This document shows, piece by piece, positions 10,502 to 19,387 of a stretch of 64,000 bases of DNA; position 1 is the first letter of the stretch; each line of letters starts with the position of its first letter. Both the position numbers and the translations under genes were made by a program. A model generated the notes under the pieces. The model made no database searches, was not told where the DNA came from, and saw only the letters and a program-made list of their open reading frames with translations. This DNA comes from an uncultured Arachnia sp. (GTDB lineage Bacteria; Actinomycetota; Actinomycetes; Propionibacteriales; Propionibacteriaceae): contig CANMNB010000005.1 of assembly GCA_947499145.1 (NCBI GenBank), positions 62,001 to 126,000 on the forward strand, read 5' to 3'.

Positions 10502-11047
10502 TCAGTCCTCGTACTCGACGCCCTTGGACGTCGCGCCGTTGGCCTTGAGCCAGTCGCGCAGGCTGCGCAGCTTGCGGCGTCCTGCCGCCCCCTCCAGCTG
10601 CTGCACCGCCAGCATGGCGCGGCGTTGCACGCCCTCGTCGGTCTTGACCAGCAGGTAGGCCCAGGCGTCGCCGCTGCGCATCCGCAGCCCCGCAACCTGG
10701 TCCATGGCGTAGCGCTTCACCATCGGTCCGTTGCGGACGGTCACACCCTCCTCGTCGGCCCAAACCCGCGAGTAGCCGACCGACAGCATGATGGCGATCA
10801 TCACGAAGACGAAGAACAGCAGCGTCCCGCCCTGGAGCCAGGTGATCTGGGAGCGGACCTCGGGACCGACGGCCCACCAGCCCCAGAGCGAGGCCAGGAG
10901 CAGGATGGCGCTGAGCAGGACAGCCGTGATGAGGGCTGGCGGACTGGTGAAGGACAGGCGACGCTGCGCCGTTGTGTCGCGGCCCTCTGCCTGCTCATGG
11001 GCGACGGGGTCCTGGCCGGCGGGCTCGTGGGGGTTCACAGCCGACAT
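10502..11047 (-). CDS. PH-domain membrane protein
   Basis: A 181-residue protein: a polar N-terminus of about 30 residues, two membrane segments (about 37-60 and 72-92), then a bacterial PH-like domain (YSRVWADEEGVTVRNG and on), as in the conserved actinobacterial family next to hisG. Its cellular role is unknown; such domains may bind lipids or proteins. The start codon region overlaps the end of hisG by 13 bp, so it is probably the last gene of the hisE-hisG unit. Confidence 0.75.
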   Translation of the reverse strand: MSAVNPHEPAGQDPVAHEQAEGRDTTAQRRLSFTSPPALITAVLLSAILLLASLWGWWAVGPEVRSQITWLQGGTLLFFVFVMIAIMLSVGYSRVWADEEGVTVRNGPMVKRYAMDQVAGLRMRSGDAWAYLLVKTDEGVQRRAMLAVQQLEGAAGRRKLRSLRDWLKANGATSKGVEYED

Positions 11048-11895
11048 GCCCTGAGCTCCGTCAGGAGGATGCCGCGCGCCCCGGCTTCGAAGAGCCGGTC
11101 CATCAGCAGGTGGGCGCCCTTCTTCGGGACCAGGACCCGCACGGCCAGCCAGCCATCCTTGGCGAGCTGCGAGACGGTGGGGCCGTTGACCCCGGCGGCG
11201 AGCGACGTCGTGGCCTCGAGGTTCGCCGCCTCCACGTTGTAGTCCATCATCAGGAAGTTGTGGGCCACCAGGACGCTCTCGAGGCGCGTCTGCAGCGAGC
11301 CCAACCCGGCCGGCGCCTCACCCGTGTCGCGTTTGATGAGGATGGCCTCGGACTCGCAGATCACGTCTCCGAACATCTCGAGCCCTGCGCGACGCAGCGT
11401 GGTGCCGGTGTCCACGACGTCGGCGACGACGTCGGCCACTCCGAGCCGGATGGCGGACTCCACCGCCCCGTCGAGCTTGATCAGGTGGGCATCGATGCCG
11501 CGCTCGTCCAGCCACGCCTGGAGCAGACCCGGGTACGACGTGGCGATCCGGGCGCCGCGCAGGTCCTCGACGCTCGTGGCCCCGGTCGTGGGGGCGGCGA
11601 AGCGGAAGCGGCTGCCCCCGAAACCGAGGGCCATCAGTTCCGTGGCGCCGGCGCCGGAGTCGAGCAGCATGTCACGTCCGGTGATGCCGAGGTCGAGGTG
11701 TCCCTCGCCGACGTAGACGGCGATGTCGCGCGGGCGAAGGTAGTAGAACTCGACGCCGTGGTCGGCGTCGATCAGCGTGAGGTCCTTCGAGTCGGTGCGC
11801 TGCCGGTACCCGGCGGCGCGCAGCATCTCAGCGGAGGCCTCGGCGAGGGCACCCTTGTTGGGCACCGCGATCTTGAGGAGTCGGTCGTCGCTCAT
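11035..11895 (-). CDS. hisG: ATP phosphoribosyltransferase (long form)
   Basis: A 286-residue enzyme that joins ATP and PRPP in the first step of histidine synthesis. It has the N-terminal IAVPNKGAL motif, the two-lobed catalytic domain, the PRPP loop ADVVADVVDTGTTLRR, and a C-terminal regulatory domain (from about 215) that binds histidine, so it is feedback-inhibited without HisZ (family knowledge). It lies 14 bp downstream of hisE. Length matches the long-form family. Confidence 0.96.
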   Translation of the reverse strand: MSDDRLLKIAVPNKGALAEASAEMLRAAGYRQRTDSKDLTLIDADHGVEFYYLRPRDIAVYVGEGHLDLGITGRDMLLDSGAGATELMALGFGGSRFRFAAPTTGATSVEDLRGARIATSYPGLLQAWLDERGIDAHLIKLDGAVESAIRLGVADVVADVVDTGTTLRRAGLEMFGDVICESEAILIKRDTGEAPAGLGSLQTRLESVLVAHNFLMMDYNVEAANLEATTSLAAGVNGPTVSQLAKDGWLAVRVLVPKKGAHLLMDRLFEAGARGILLTELRACRL

Positions 11896-11909
11896 GGTGG
11901 CTTTCTGGA

Positions 11910-12200
11910 TCAGAGGTGGCGGTAGACGTCGTCGAGGTCGAGATCGAGGGCGAGCATCATCACCTGCAGGTGGTAGAGCAGCTGGCTGATCTCCTCGGCG
12001 GCCTCGTCACGGCTCTGGTACTCCGCGGCCATCCAGACCTCGGCTGCCTCCTCGACGATCTTCTTGCCGATGTGGTGCACGCCCGCGTCGAGTCGTTCCA
12101 CGGTTGAGGAGCCCTCGGGCCTGGTCCGGCGGGTGCGCTGGAGCTGCTCGAAGAGCTGTTCGAAGGACTTCACGGCGTCGAGCCTACCGCCGTCGGTCAC
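11910..12200 (-). CDS. hisE: Phosphoribosyl-ATP pyrophosphatase
   Basis: A 96-residue helical enzyme that removes PPi from PR-ATP, the second histidine step. Key features are the metal-binding [13 protein letters not shown] helix and the later [13 protein letters not shown] helix. The GTG at 12200 overlaps the mshC stop (GTGA); a second GTG at 12173 (reading VKSFEQLF) gives a more typical N-terminus and may be the true start. It is followed by hisG. Confidence 0.95.
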   Translation of the reverse strand: MTDGGRLDAVKSFEQLFEQLQRTRRTRPEGSSTVERLDAGVHHIGKKIVEEAAEVWMAAEYQSRDEAAEEISQLLYHLQVMMLALDLDLDDVYRHL

Positions 12201-13447
12201 AGGCGAATGCCGAGCAAGGCGTCGATGGCACGGGCCATCTCCTCGATCGCGGCCGGGTCGTCTCCCCCGACGGCGAGGCTTCCCCCGACCCAGCCGTCAA
12301 CCGCGCGCAGCGCAGCCGGGGCGTCCAGGTCGTCGCGCAGGGCGCGTCGCATCTCGGCGATGGTGCTGGTCGCGGACATGGCGGAGCCGTTGTTGAGCAT
12401 CCCGCGCCAGCGCTCGAGACGCTCGTTGGCGCGCTCCAACTGGTCGGGCGTCCACTCCCAGTCGGAACGGTAGTGGTGGTCCAGGAGGGCCAGGCGGATG
12501 GCCATCGGGTCCGCCCCCTGGTGGCGCAGACGGCTGACGAGTTCGAGGTTGCCCTTCGACTTGCTCATCTTCTCGCCGTCCAGCGCCACCATGCCGGAAT
12601 GCACGAACGCCCTGGCGAGGGGTGCACCGGTGGCCAGGATCGCCTGCGCCGCGCACATCTCGTGGTGCGGGAACTTCAGGTCCGAGCCGCCGCCCTGCAC
12701 GTCGAAGGCCTTCCCCAGGTGCTCCAGCGCGATGGCGGTGCACTCGATGTGCCAGCCCGGCCTCCCCGCTCCCAGCACCGAGCCCCAGCTGGGCTCTCCT
12801 GCTCGGGCGAAGCGCCAGAGCAGGGCATCCAGCGGATCCTGCTTGCCGGGGCGCTCCGGGTCGCCACCGTTGTCTGCGAAGACGCTCAACATCTGTTCCC
12901 GGTCGAGGTGGCTCACGTCGCCGAACCCGGGTGCGGTGGCCGTGCGGAAGTACCAGTCAGGGTGTTCGTCGTCGTCGATCTGGTAGACGGCGCCCGCATC
13001 GTCGAGCTGTTCGATGAGGTCCACGACGGAGGGGATGGACTCCACGGCACCGACGTAGTGGTCGGGAGGGATGACGCGCAGGTCCTCCATGTCGCGGCGG
13101 AAGAGCTCGGTCTGGTCCTCGGCGAGCTCCTCCCACTCCTGTCCGGTCTCCTGCGCGCGCTCCAGCAGCGGGTCGTCGACGTCGGTGACGTTCTGGGTGT
13201 ACGTGACCTTGAGGCCCAGGTCGCGCCAGACGCGGCCCACGAGGTCGAAGGCGAGGTACGTGTTGGCGTGGCCGAGGTGGGTGGCGTCGTACGGCGTGAT
13301 GCCGCAGACGTACATCCGGGCCTGCTTGGCATCCGGGTCGACGGCGACGCTCTCCCCCGTGGCGGTGTCGAGGAGCCGGAGTCGATCGGGGACGTCGTCG
13401 CCGGCCGGCGGCAGGGCAGGGACGTCCACAGGTGCCCACGCGTACAT
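12197..13447 (-). CDS. mshC: L-cysteine:1D-myo-inositol 2-amino-2-deoxy-alpha-D-glucopyranoside ligase
   Basis: A 416-residue class I synthetase-like enzyme that adds Cys to GlcN-Ins in mycothiol synthesis. It shows [20 protein letters not shown] (HIGH-like HLGH), a zinc/Cys site, [18 protein letters not shown] and KMSKSKGN. It is told from cysteinyl-tRNA synthetase by its shorter C-terminus and by its neighbours: the SCO1664, DUF3090 and phosphomutase genes typically flank mshC. The ATG at 13447 is preferred over an in-frame TTG at 13456. It shows the host makes mycothiol. Confidence 0.95.
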   Translation of the reverse strand: MYAWAPVDVPALPPAGDDVPDRLRLLDTATGESVAVDPDAKQARMYVCGITPYDATHLGHANTYLAFDLVGRVWRDLGLKVTYTQNVTDVDDPLLERAQETGQEWEELAEDQTELFRRDMEDLRVIPPDHYVGAVESIPSVVDLIEQLDDAGAVYQIDDDEHPDWYFRTATAPGFGDVSHLDREQMLSVFADNGGDPERPGKQDPLDALLWRFARAGEPSWGSVLGAGRPGWHIECTAIALEHLGKAFDVQGGGSDLKFPHHEMCAAQAILATGAPLARAFVHSGMVALDGEKMSKSKGNLELVSRLRHQGADPMAIRLALLDHHYRSDWEWTPDQLERANERLERWRGMLNNGSAMSATSTIAEMRRALRDDLDAPAALRAVDGWVGGSLAVGGDDPAAIEEMARAIDALLGIRL

Positions 13448-13465
13448 GGGGCCCAACCTAGCGCT

Positions 13466-14209
13466 TCACCAGGCAGGCCATGGAATCGCCGGCCAGCGGC
13501 CCGAGGGGGTCGGGAAGACCCCGAGCTCCAGCAGGTGGTCCGCCCGCGCGGAGACGGCCTCCCACTCCGACTCGTCGAGCCCTTCTGGCCGAGCCAGCTC
13601 CAAGTCGCGCGCCCGCCCCAGCACATCCCGCTCGGCGGGAGTGAACTCCTGGTGGGCGAACCCCCACAGGACCGTGCGGTGCTTGTCGTCGACGTGGAGG
13701 CTCACCCCGTGGTCCACCCCGACCAGCGTGTCGTGCTGCTGCAGGAGGTGACCCGCCTTCCGGTCGGAGTTGTTGAGGACGAGGTCGAAGAGGCACGTCC
13801 GCCGCAACCGCTCGTCGTCCCGGTGGACCAGGACCACTGGCCGCTCGTGCTCGTCCACTCCGACGAGCACCGGCAGCCAGCCGGAATCCAGGTCCTCGGG
13901 CGCCAGCAGGTCGACCAGGTCGGTGACGGCGCCGTCGAACCACGCCTGCGCGGAGCCGGGTCCCGCGGGGCCGTCGTCGAGCCAGACCGTGGTGGGAACC
14001 ACCCCGAGACCCAGTTGCTCGCTGAGCTGGTGCGCGGCCACCTCGCGGCGGGCGAGCGTGCCGTGCGGGAAGTCCCACAGCGGGGCCTCCCCCGCGACGG
14101 GCTTGTAGACCCAGCGACGCTCGGCCTCGTCGACGACGAGGAAGGTGGCGTTCGACGCCTCCGTGAGTCGGCCGATGGGTCGGAGGTGCCCAGCCGGGAC
14201 GTCGTTCAC
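13466..14209 (-). CDS. SCO1664-family protein (phosphoinositide-kinase-like fold)
   Basis: A 247-residue protein of the actinobacterial family seen next to mshC. It keeps a kinase-like layout: WVYKPVAGEAPLWDFP near the N-terminus (a Lys in a P-loop-like strand), then LFDLVLNNSDRKAGHLL (catalytic-loop-like Asp/Asn/Asp) and VGVDHGVSLH (metal-binding Asp). The substrate is unknown. The GTG at 14209 overlaps the stop of the DUF3090 gene (GTGA), which fixes the start. Confidence 0.85.
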   Translation of the reverse strand: MNDVPAGHLRPIGRLTEASNATFLVVDEAERRWVYKPVAGEAPLWDFPHGTLARREVAAHQLSEQLGLGVVPTTVWLDDGPAGPGSAQAWFDGAVTDLVDLLAPEDLDSGWLPVLVGVDEHERPVVLVHRDDERLRRTCLFDLVLNNSDRKAGHLLQQHDTLVGVDHGVSLHVDDKHRTVLWGFAHQEFTPAERDVLGRARDLELARPEGLDESEWEAVSARADHLLELGVFPTPSGRWPAIPWPAW

Positions 14210-14733
14210 AGGAAGAGCGGGGACCGGTAGCCGTTGGAGCGCGGGCAGATGTGGCCCTCCGCGCCGACGGGCTGGCCACAGAACGGGCACGCGGGCCGCC
14301 CGGCGGCGACGATCTGGCGGGCGCGGAGGGCGAACTCGCGGGCCTGGCGGGGGGTGAGCCAGACCTGCACCATCGACGAGGGCGACTCGTCGTCGGACTC
14401 ACCCACCTCGAAGGAGAACAGCTCCAACTGCAGCGCCGACCTGCCCGCGTCCCAGGCCAGCCCGATGGCGCCGGCGCGGAAGGCAACCTCCAGGGGCGCG
14501 TCGAGGGGACCCATGTCCTGGGCGGCGTCGGGGCCGGGACCGATGTGACCCAGCGACTCCAGCTGCTCGAGGATCTCGAGAACGCGCCGCGACAGCGTCT
14601 CGACGGCGACCTTTTCGACGGCCACCGAGACCAGCGTCGAGCGCTCGGAGACCTGGATGATGAAGAGTCGGTTGCCGGGCTCGCCGACGGTGCCGACGAC
14701 GCACCTCTCGGGACGGGCGAACTCGTGCAGCAT
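14206..14733 (-). CDS. DUF3090 family protein
   Basis: A 175-residue protein with the family's C-terminal zinc-ribbon-like motif CPFCGQPVGAEGHICPRSNG. The N-terminal part is a beta-rich domain with no assigned chemistry. It is co-transcribed with the phosphomutase-like gene upstream and the SCO1664 gene downstream, the conserved actinobacterial trio. Function is unknown; the constant link to mshC suggests a shared but undefined process. Confidence 0.9.
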   Translation of the reverse strand: MLHEFARPERCVVGTVGEPGNRLFIIQVSERSTLVSVAVEKVAVETLSRRVLEILEQLESLGHIGPGPDAAQDMGPLDAPLEVAFRAGAIGLAWDAGRSALQLELFSFEVGESDDESPSSMVQVWLTPRQAREFALRARQIVAAGRPACPFCGQPVGAEGHICPRSNGYRSPLFL

Positions 14734-14742
14734 GTGACCAGC

Positions 14743-15387
14743 CTAGCCCGCGGCGACGTCGCCGCCGCCGACGCTCGGGACGTGCGCGGAGCGCAGCTGT
14801 GCGGCCACGTCGGTTCCCATGTTGACACCCATCACCAGCGGCAGCTGGCCGGAGTAGTCCACGACGCTGAGCGAGGCAGGTGAGACGTTGAGGCGCTGGA
14901 AGTCGTCGAACCCCATCGCCAGGGCGTCGGCGAGGATGGCCTTGATGACATCGCCGTGGGTCACCGCGACGACGACCCCCTCGTGGGCTCCGGTGATCCG
15001 ACGGGCGGCCTCGACGACGCGGTCGCGCAGCCCGGCCATCGACTCCCCGCCCGGGAACGTGACCGCGGACGGCTCGCGCTGGATCCGCTCCCACAACGCC
15101 TCCGAGGCGAGCTCCGCGAGCTTCCGGCCGCTCCAGTCCCCGTAATCGCACTCGTCCAGTCCCGGCTCCACCAGCATTTGGCCGGTGAGCAGGGCCGCGG
15201 TCTCGCGGCAGCGCTGCGACGGCGATGAGTAGACGGCGGCGATGGGGACGTCGGCGAGGACGTCGGCCACCGCGCGGGCCTGGGTGATGCCGTCGTCGGT
15301 GAGTGAGACGCCCGGCAACCGGCCGGCCAGGACGCCGGCGGCGTTGGCGTCGGATCGGCCGTGCCGCAGCAACACGAGAGTGGTCAT
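14743..15387 (-). CDS. Histidine-phosphatase superfamily protein (MSMEG_4193 type)
   Basis: A 214-residue enzyme with the catalytic LLRHGRSDANAAG at the N-terminus (phospho-acceptor His), ECDYGDWSGRK in the middle and VVAVTHGDVIKA with the second catalytic His. It is the first gene of the DUF3090-SCO1664-mshC unit. The substrate is unknown; the family is annotated as phosphomutase-like. ATG at 15387. It diverges from uppP across a 77-bp gap that must hold both promoters. Confidence 0.88.
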   Translation of the reverse strand: MTTLVLLRHGRSDANAAGVLAGRLPGVSLTDDGITQARAVADVLADVPIAAVYSSPSQRCRETAALLTGQMLVEPGLDECDYGDWSGRKLAELASEALWERIQREPSAVTFPGGESMAGLRDRVVEAARRITGAHEGVVVAVTHGDVIKAILADALAMGFDDFQRLNVSPASLSVVDYSGQLPLVMGVNMGTDVAAQLRSAHVPSVGGGDVAAG

Positions 15388-15464
15388 GGGTCCCACGCTA
15401 GTGGGCGACCCCGGCGTCGCGGTCTACAGTTGGCGAGGCGTCAAGCGTGGAGGAGACAACAGTC

Positions 15465-16289
15465 GTGAGCTGGTTCGAGGCGATCATCCTGGGAATCGTG
15501 CAGGGACTGACGGAGTTCCTCCCGATCTCGTCGAGCGCCCACGTCTCCATCGTCGGCCAGTTGCTCTTCGACGGGCGCGACCCGGGCGCCGCCTTCACGG
15601 CCGTGACGCAGATCGGCACCGAGACCGCCGTGCTCGTCTACTTCTGGAAGGACATCACCCGGATCATCGCCCAGTGGTTCCGGAGCCTCACCGGGGCGGT
15701 CCCGCGCAACGATCCGGACGCCAGGATCGGGTGGCTGGTGATCATCGGCTCGATCCCGATCGTCGTGCTGGGTGTGCTCTTCCAGGACGCCATCGACAGC
15801 TACCTGCGCAACCTGTGGATCACCGTGGCCATGCTCGCGGGGATCGCGATCGTGCTCTGGCTCGCCGACCGCACCGCGGGTGACAACACGAGGGAACTGG
15901 ACCATCTGGGCTGGCGCCACGGGCTCTTGTTCGGGCTGGCGCAGGCCGCCGCGCTGGTCCCCGGCGTCTCCCGTTCCGGCATGACGATCGCGGGCGGCCT
16001 GTTCATGGGCTACACCCGCGAGGCGGCCACCCGCTACGCGTTCCTGCTGGCCATTCCGGCCGTCTTTGGGTCCGGGTTCTACAAGCTGAAGGACATCGGG
16101 GAGGGGCACACCGCCTGGGGACCGACGATCGTCGCGACGCTGCTCGCGTTCATCATCGGCTATGCCGTCATCGCCTGGCTCATCCGCTTCGTCTCCACCC
16201 ACAGCTTCAAGGGCTTCGTCTACTACCGACTGGGCGTCGCCGCCGTCGTCGCGACGCTGCTGGTCACCGGCGTCCTGGACCCGGCCTAG
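15465..16289 (+). CDS. uppP: Undecaprenyl-diphosphatase
   Basis: A 274-residue BacA/UppP membrane enzyme that regenerates the undecaprenyl-phosphate carrier for cell-wall synthesis and confers bacitracin tolerance. Both family motifs are present: LTEFLPISSSAH near residue 20 (catalytic Glu-rich loop) and PGVSRSGMTIAGG near residue 170. There are about eight membrane helices. The GTG at 15465 has GGAGGAGAC about 8 bp upstream. The gene ends in TAG, showing that amber is used as a real stop here. The aldo/keto reductase follows within 10 bp. Confidence 0.95.
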   Translation: MSWFEAIILGIVQGLTEFLPISSSAHVSIVGQLLFDGRDPGAAFTAVTQIGTETAVLVYFWKDITRIIAQWFRSLTGAVPRNDPDARIGWLVIIGSIPIVVLGVLFQDAIDSYLRNLWITVAMLAGIAIVLWLADRTAGDNTRELDHLGWRHGLLFGLAQAAALVPGVSRSGMTIAGGLFMGYTREAATRYAFLLAIPAVFGSGFYKLKDIGEGHTAWGPTIVATLLAFIIGYAVIAWLIRFVSTHSFKGFVYYRLGVAAVVATLLVTGVLDPA

Positions 16290-16298
16290 GAGACCGTG

Positions 16299-17294
16299 AT
16301 GGAACAGCGCTCGCTCGGCGCCTCGGGGCTCCACGTCTCCACCCTCGGCCTGGGCACCATGGCGTGGGGCCGTGACGTCGAGTGGTCCGCCGCTCGGGAG
16401 TTGCTGGGCACGTTCGTCGATGCCGGCGGCAACCTCATCGACACGGCCCCCGCCTACGGGGGCGGCGCGGCAGAGGAGATGATCGGGAAGGCGATCTCGG
16501 CCGGACTCCCCCGCGACCACCTCGTCATCGCTACCAAGGCCGGCTTCGTCATCCGCGACGGGGCCCGTGTCATCGACACGTCCCGGTCGGCGATCCTCCG
16601 CGACCTCGAGCAGTCCCTGCGGCGGTTGCGCACGGACCACGTCGACCTGTGGCAGGTGCACGCGTGGGGCGATGCCCCGATCGAGGAGACGCTCTCGGCG
16701 ATCGACTCGGCCGTCAACCGTGGCCTGGTCCGCTACGCGGGGGTGTCGAACTTCGTCGGGTGGCAGACGGCCACGGCGGCGACGTGGCAGGCCGCCGTGC
16801 CCGGCCGCGCCGTCCTGGCCTCCGTGCAGGTGGAGTACTCGCTGCTGGCCCGCCGTGCGGAGGTCGAGGTCGTCGGGGCGGCCCGACACCACCGCATGGG
16901 CCTGATCGCCTGGTCGGCCCTCGGGCGTGGCGCCCTGACGGGCAAGTACCGCGGCGGGATCCCGAGGGGCTCCCGCGCGTCGAAGGACCACTTCGCCTGG
17001 TTCCTGGAGCCCTACCTGCAGCCGCGCTCCAAGGCCGTCGTGGACGCCGTCGCGACCGCCGCGGAGGGTCTGGGCCTCACGCCCGCACAGGTGGCGTTGC
17101 TGTGGGTGCGCGACGCCCCCCAGGTCGCGTCGGCATTGGTGGGACCGCGCACGCCGGAGCAACTCGGCGAGCTGCTGGAGACCACCACCAAGGAGCTCGT
17201 CGCGCCCATCGTCTCGGCCCTCGATGACGTATCCGGCGGACCCAACGCCTACCGCTCGAAGGGTGGCGCGGCCTCACCCGTTGGTGGTTTGTGA
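16299..17294 (+). CDS. Aldo/keto reductase
   Basis: A 331-residue NADPH-dependent oxidoreductase of TIM-barrel fold. The catalytic tetrad is visible: Asp and Tyr in LIDTAPAYGGG, Lys in VIATKAG and His in LWQVHAWG. The C-terminal cofactor region includes ALVGPRTPEQL. The substrate is unknown. It is probably co-transcribed with uppP; ATG at 16299 follows AGGAGACC. Its stop overlaps the -35 of the tRNA-Leu promoter. Confidence 0.9.
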   Translation: MEQRSLGASGLHVSTLGLGTMAWGRDVEWSAARELLGTFVDAGGNLIDTAPAYGGGAAEEMIGKAISAGLPRDHLVIATKAGFVIRDGARVIDTSRSAILRDLEQSLRRLRTDHVDLWQVHAWGDAPIEETLSAIDSAVNRGLVRYAGVSNFVGWQTATAATWQAAVPGRAVLASVQVEYSLLARRAEVEVVGAARHHRMGLIAWSALGRGALTGKYRGGIPRGSRASKDHFAWFLEPYLQPRSKAVVDAVATAAEGLGLTPAQVALLWVRDAPQVASALVGPRTPEQLGELLETTTKELVAPIVSALDDVSGGPNAYRSKGGAASPVGGL

Positions 17295-17318
17295 GGCACT
17301 GGGAGCAGGTGCTATCGT
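17289..17318 (+). promoter_or_regulatory. Promoter of tRNA-Leu
   Basis: TTGTGA (17289-17294) and TATCGT (17313-17318) are spaced by 18 bp. Transcription would start about 24 nt before the mature tRNA. No other gene could use it. Confidence 0.5.
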
Positions 17319-17348
17319 TCGTTGTCGCTCCAGTTGATGGAGTCACCT

Positions 17349-17434
17349 GTCCGGGTGGCGGAATTGGTAGACGCGCTAGCTTGAGGTGCTAGTGCCCGTT
17401 ATAGGGCGTGGAGGTTCAAGTCCTCTCTCGGACA
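17349..17434 (+). tRNA. tRNA-Leu(GAG)
   Basis: A complete cloverleaf of 86 nt. Acceptor arms GTCCGGG and CTCGGAC (one G-U pair) close the molecule; the anticodon stem CTAGC/GCTAG holds the loop TTGAGGT with anticodon GAG, reading CTC/CTT leucine codons. A long variable arm marks a class II tRNA, and the T-loop is TTCAAGT. CCA is not encoded. A strong terminator follows 9 bp later. Confidence 0.97.
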
Positions 17435-17442
17435 CACAGTGA

Positions 17443-17472
17443 AAACCCCAGTCAGATTCCTGACTGGGGTTT
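17443..17472 (+). terminator. Intrinsic terminator of tRNA-Leu
   Basis: AAACCCCAGTCAG-ATTC-CTGACTGGGGTTT: perfect 13-bp arms with a four-base loop ending in TTT. Because the arm begins AAA, it could also stop transcription from the other strand. Confidence 0.9.
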
Positions 17473-17626
17473 CTTGCGTCATTTCCCGCGTCTGCTGCGG
17501 TCCTCGCGCTGTTTCCCGTGCACGAAAGGGGCCACATCACGGCAGGCGAGGACGTAGGGTCCATGCCTGTCCCGATCCGGCCCCTGTCGTGTCGCGGGCG
17601 AGCGGTGTCATCGTCGTCGCCCGCAG

Positions 17627-17689
17627 TCAGCCCTTGGCCGCCCCCGCCTTGACGCCCGAGACGAGTTGCCTGTCGGCGAAGGCCGGGGG
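17627..17689 (-). pseudogene. C-terminal relic of a MalG-type sugar ABC transporter permease
   Basis: On the minus strand a short open stretch ends FADRQLVSGVKAGAAKG-stop. This is the usual last line of MalG-family permeases (fQR..V.GLtaGavKG). Nothing upstream (17690-17772) continues a permease, so only about 20 codons survive. The rest of the 17473-17772 gap shows no gene, only the -10-like TAGGGT before the next gene. The neighbouring GH51 enzyme suggests a lost arabinose-oligosaccharide transporter locus. A chance match is possible because the segment is short. Confidence 0.4.
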
Positions 17690-17772
17690 GATGCGGGGCC
17701 GCAGCGGGATGGCGCAGCCCGACAGTGCGCCGCTTACCGGTGCTCCGAACGCAGGGTCGCTAGGGTCGCCCC

Positions 17773-19341
17773 ATGGACCGCAGTGCTGCATCCCAGGACC
17801 CCACGATTGACGTCTCGCTGACCGCCAAGCCCCTGCGCTACTCCCGCAACCTGTTCGGGCACTTCATCGAGCACTTCCACCGCCAGGTCTACGGCGGCCT
17901 CTTCTGTCCCGGCTCTCCCCTCAGCGATGACAGGGGCTTCCGCGTCGACGTGATCGAGGCGATGCGTGAGCTGCGACCGAGCATCGTGCGCTGGCCCGGC
18001 GGGTGCTTCGTCTCGAGTTACCACTGGCTGGACGGTGTCGGACCGAGCCGACAGCCGCACTACGACATGGCGTGGCGCGTGACGGACCCCAACACGTTCG
18101 GGACCCGTGAGTTCGTCCAGTGGTGCGAGGCCATCGGCGCGGAGCCGTTCATCTGCACCAACGCCGGCACTGGCTCCGCGGAGGAGATGGCTGCCTGGGT
18201 GGAGTACTGCAACCTCCCGGCCGGATCGGGGCGCTGGGCGAACCTCCGCTTGGAGCACGGGGAGCCGGAGCCCCATGGGGTGCGCTACTGGAGCATCGGC
18301 AACGAGAACTACGGCTCCTGGGAGATCGGCGCAAAAGAGGCCGACGAGTGGTCCCGCCTGGTCACCGAGTCCGCCAAGATGATGCGGCACGTCGACGAGG
18401 ACCTGGTGCTGTTGACGGCGGCTCGTGCGGACCTCGACTGGATGCTGCCGCTGCTCCGGCGAGCCGGGGAGCGACTCGATATGCTCTCCATCCACGGCTA
18501 CTGGGACGTGCTGAACGAGGTGCACTCCCCCGTCGACTACCTCACGGCGATGTCGCGCAGTCTCTCACCGCAGGACGACATCCAGCGCACGCGTGACATC
18601 ATCGGCGCCGCCGGGCTTTCGGGAACCATCGAGATCGCCTTCGACGAGTGGAACCTCCGCGGCTGGCACCACCCATCGGGCAACTCCCCCGACGCCATCG
18701 CCGCGCGGGACAAGAACGACGACAACAGCTGCTACACCATGGCCGACGCGCTCTTCACCGCCAGCTTCCTCAACACGTGCCTCCGCAACGCGGACGTGGT
18801 GTCCATGGCCAACATCTCTCCCAGCATCAACGCCCGCGGCCCTCTCCACGTCCACGACGGCGGGGTCGTGCGCCGCACGACGTTCCACGCCATGGCGATG
18901 TACGCCACCCTGCTCGGCACGCACGTGCTCCGGACCGAGGCACACTCCCCCGGCCTCGCAGGAGCCGACGTCCCCGTCGTCGACCACATCGCCACTTGGG
19001 ACGAGGACGCCGACGAGATCGTCCTGGCGCTCGTCAACCGCGATCCCGCCCATCCACAGCCCTGCCTCGTCACGATCGCCGGCCACCGGCCCACCGTCGA
19101 GGTCGACGCCACGGTCCTGTCAGGCCCGTCCGAGGACGCCTACAACGACGTGGACTCCCCCGACGCCGTCCGGCCGGAGACCCGCCGGATGCACGTTGAG
19201 GCGGGCCGTCTCTTACTGCCTCCGCACTCGCTGACCGTGTGCCGCATCCCGCTGGACGCTCCCGGAGAGCCGCAGTTCGGGCGACCGTCGGTCTCCACTT
19301 CCGACTGGCACCTGCACCGCGACGGCTGGCAGCGCGCCTGA
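17773..19341 (+). CDS. Alpha-L-arabinofuranosidase, GH51
   Basis: A 522-residue cytoplasmic glycoside hydrolase (no signal peptide) that releases terminal arabinofuranose from arabinoxylan or arabinan fragments. The acid/base Glu lies in YWSIGNENYGSW (about E178) and the nucleophile Glu in IAFDEWNLR (about E292); the C-terminal beta-sandwich follows. TAGGGT (17761-17766) lies seven bases before the ATG, suggesting a leaderless mRNA. It sits alone between gene relics downstream of tRNA-Leu, with no sugar transporter or other catabolic gene at hand, so it may be a survivor of a larger acquired locus. Confidence 0.93.
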   Translation: MDRSAASQDPTIDVSLTAKPLRYSRNLFGHFIEHFHRQVYGGLFCPGSPLSDDRGFRVDVIEAMRELRPSIVRWPGGCFVSSYHWLDGVGPSRQPHYDMAWRVTDPNTFGTREFVQWCEAIGAEPFICTNAGTGSAEEMAAWVEYCNLPAGSGRWANLRLEHGEPEPHGVRYWSIGNENYGSWEIGAKEADEWSRLVTESAKMMRHVDEDLVLLTAARADLDWMLPLLRRAGERLDMLSIHGYWDVLNEVHSPVDYLTAMSRSLSPQDDIQRTRDIIGAAGLSGTIEIAFDEWNLRGWHHPSGNSPDAIAARDKNDDNSCYTMADALFTASFLNTCLRNADVVSMANISPSINARGPLHVHDGGVVRRTTFHAMAMYATLLGTHVLRTEAHSPGLAGADVPVVDHIATWDEDADEIVLALVNRDPAHPQPCLVTIAGHRPTVEVDATVLSGPSEDAYNDVDSPDAVRPETRRMHVEAGRLLLPPHSLTVCRIPLDAPGEPQFGRPSVSTSDWHLHRDGWQRA

Positions 19342-19387
19342 CCCGGGGCACGAACGCGCCACTGCCGGTGCGGATGTTCCCGCTCGC

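Noticed and set aside
12104-14230. 708-residue plus-strand open frame
   Set aside because: Antisense to hisE, mshC and the SCO1664 gene, all with clear family motifs; the plus-strand product is low-complexity Arg/Val/Gly.
15441-17162. 573-residue minus-strand frame across uppP and the aldo/keto reductase
   Set aside because: Antisense shadow; both plus-strand genes show catalytic motifs.
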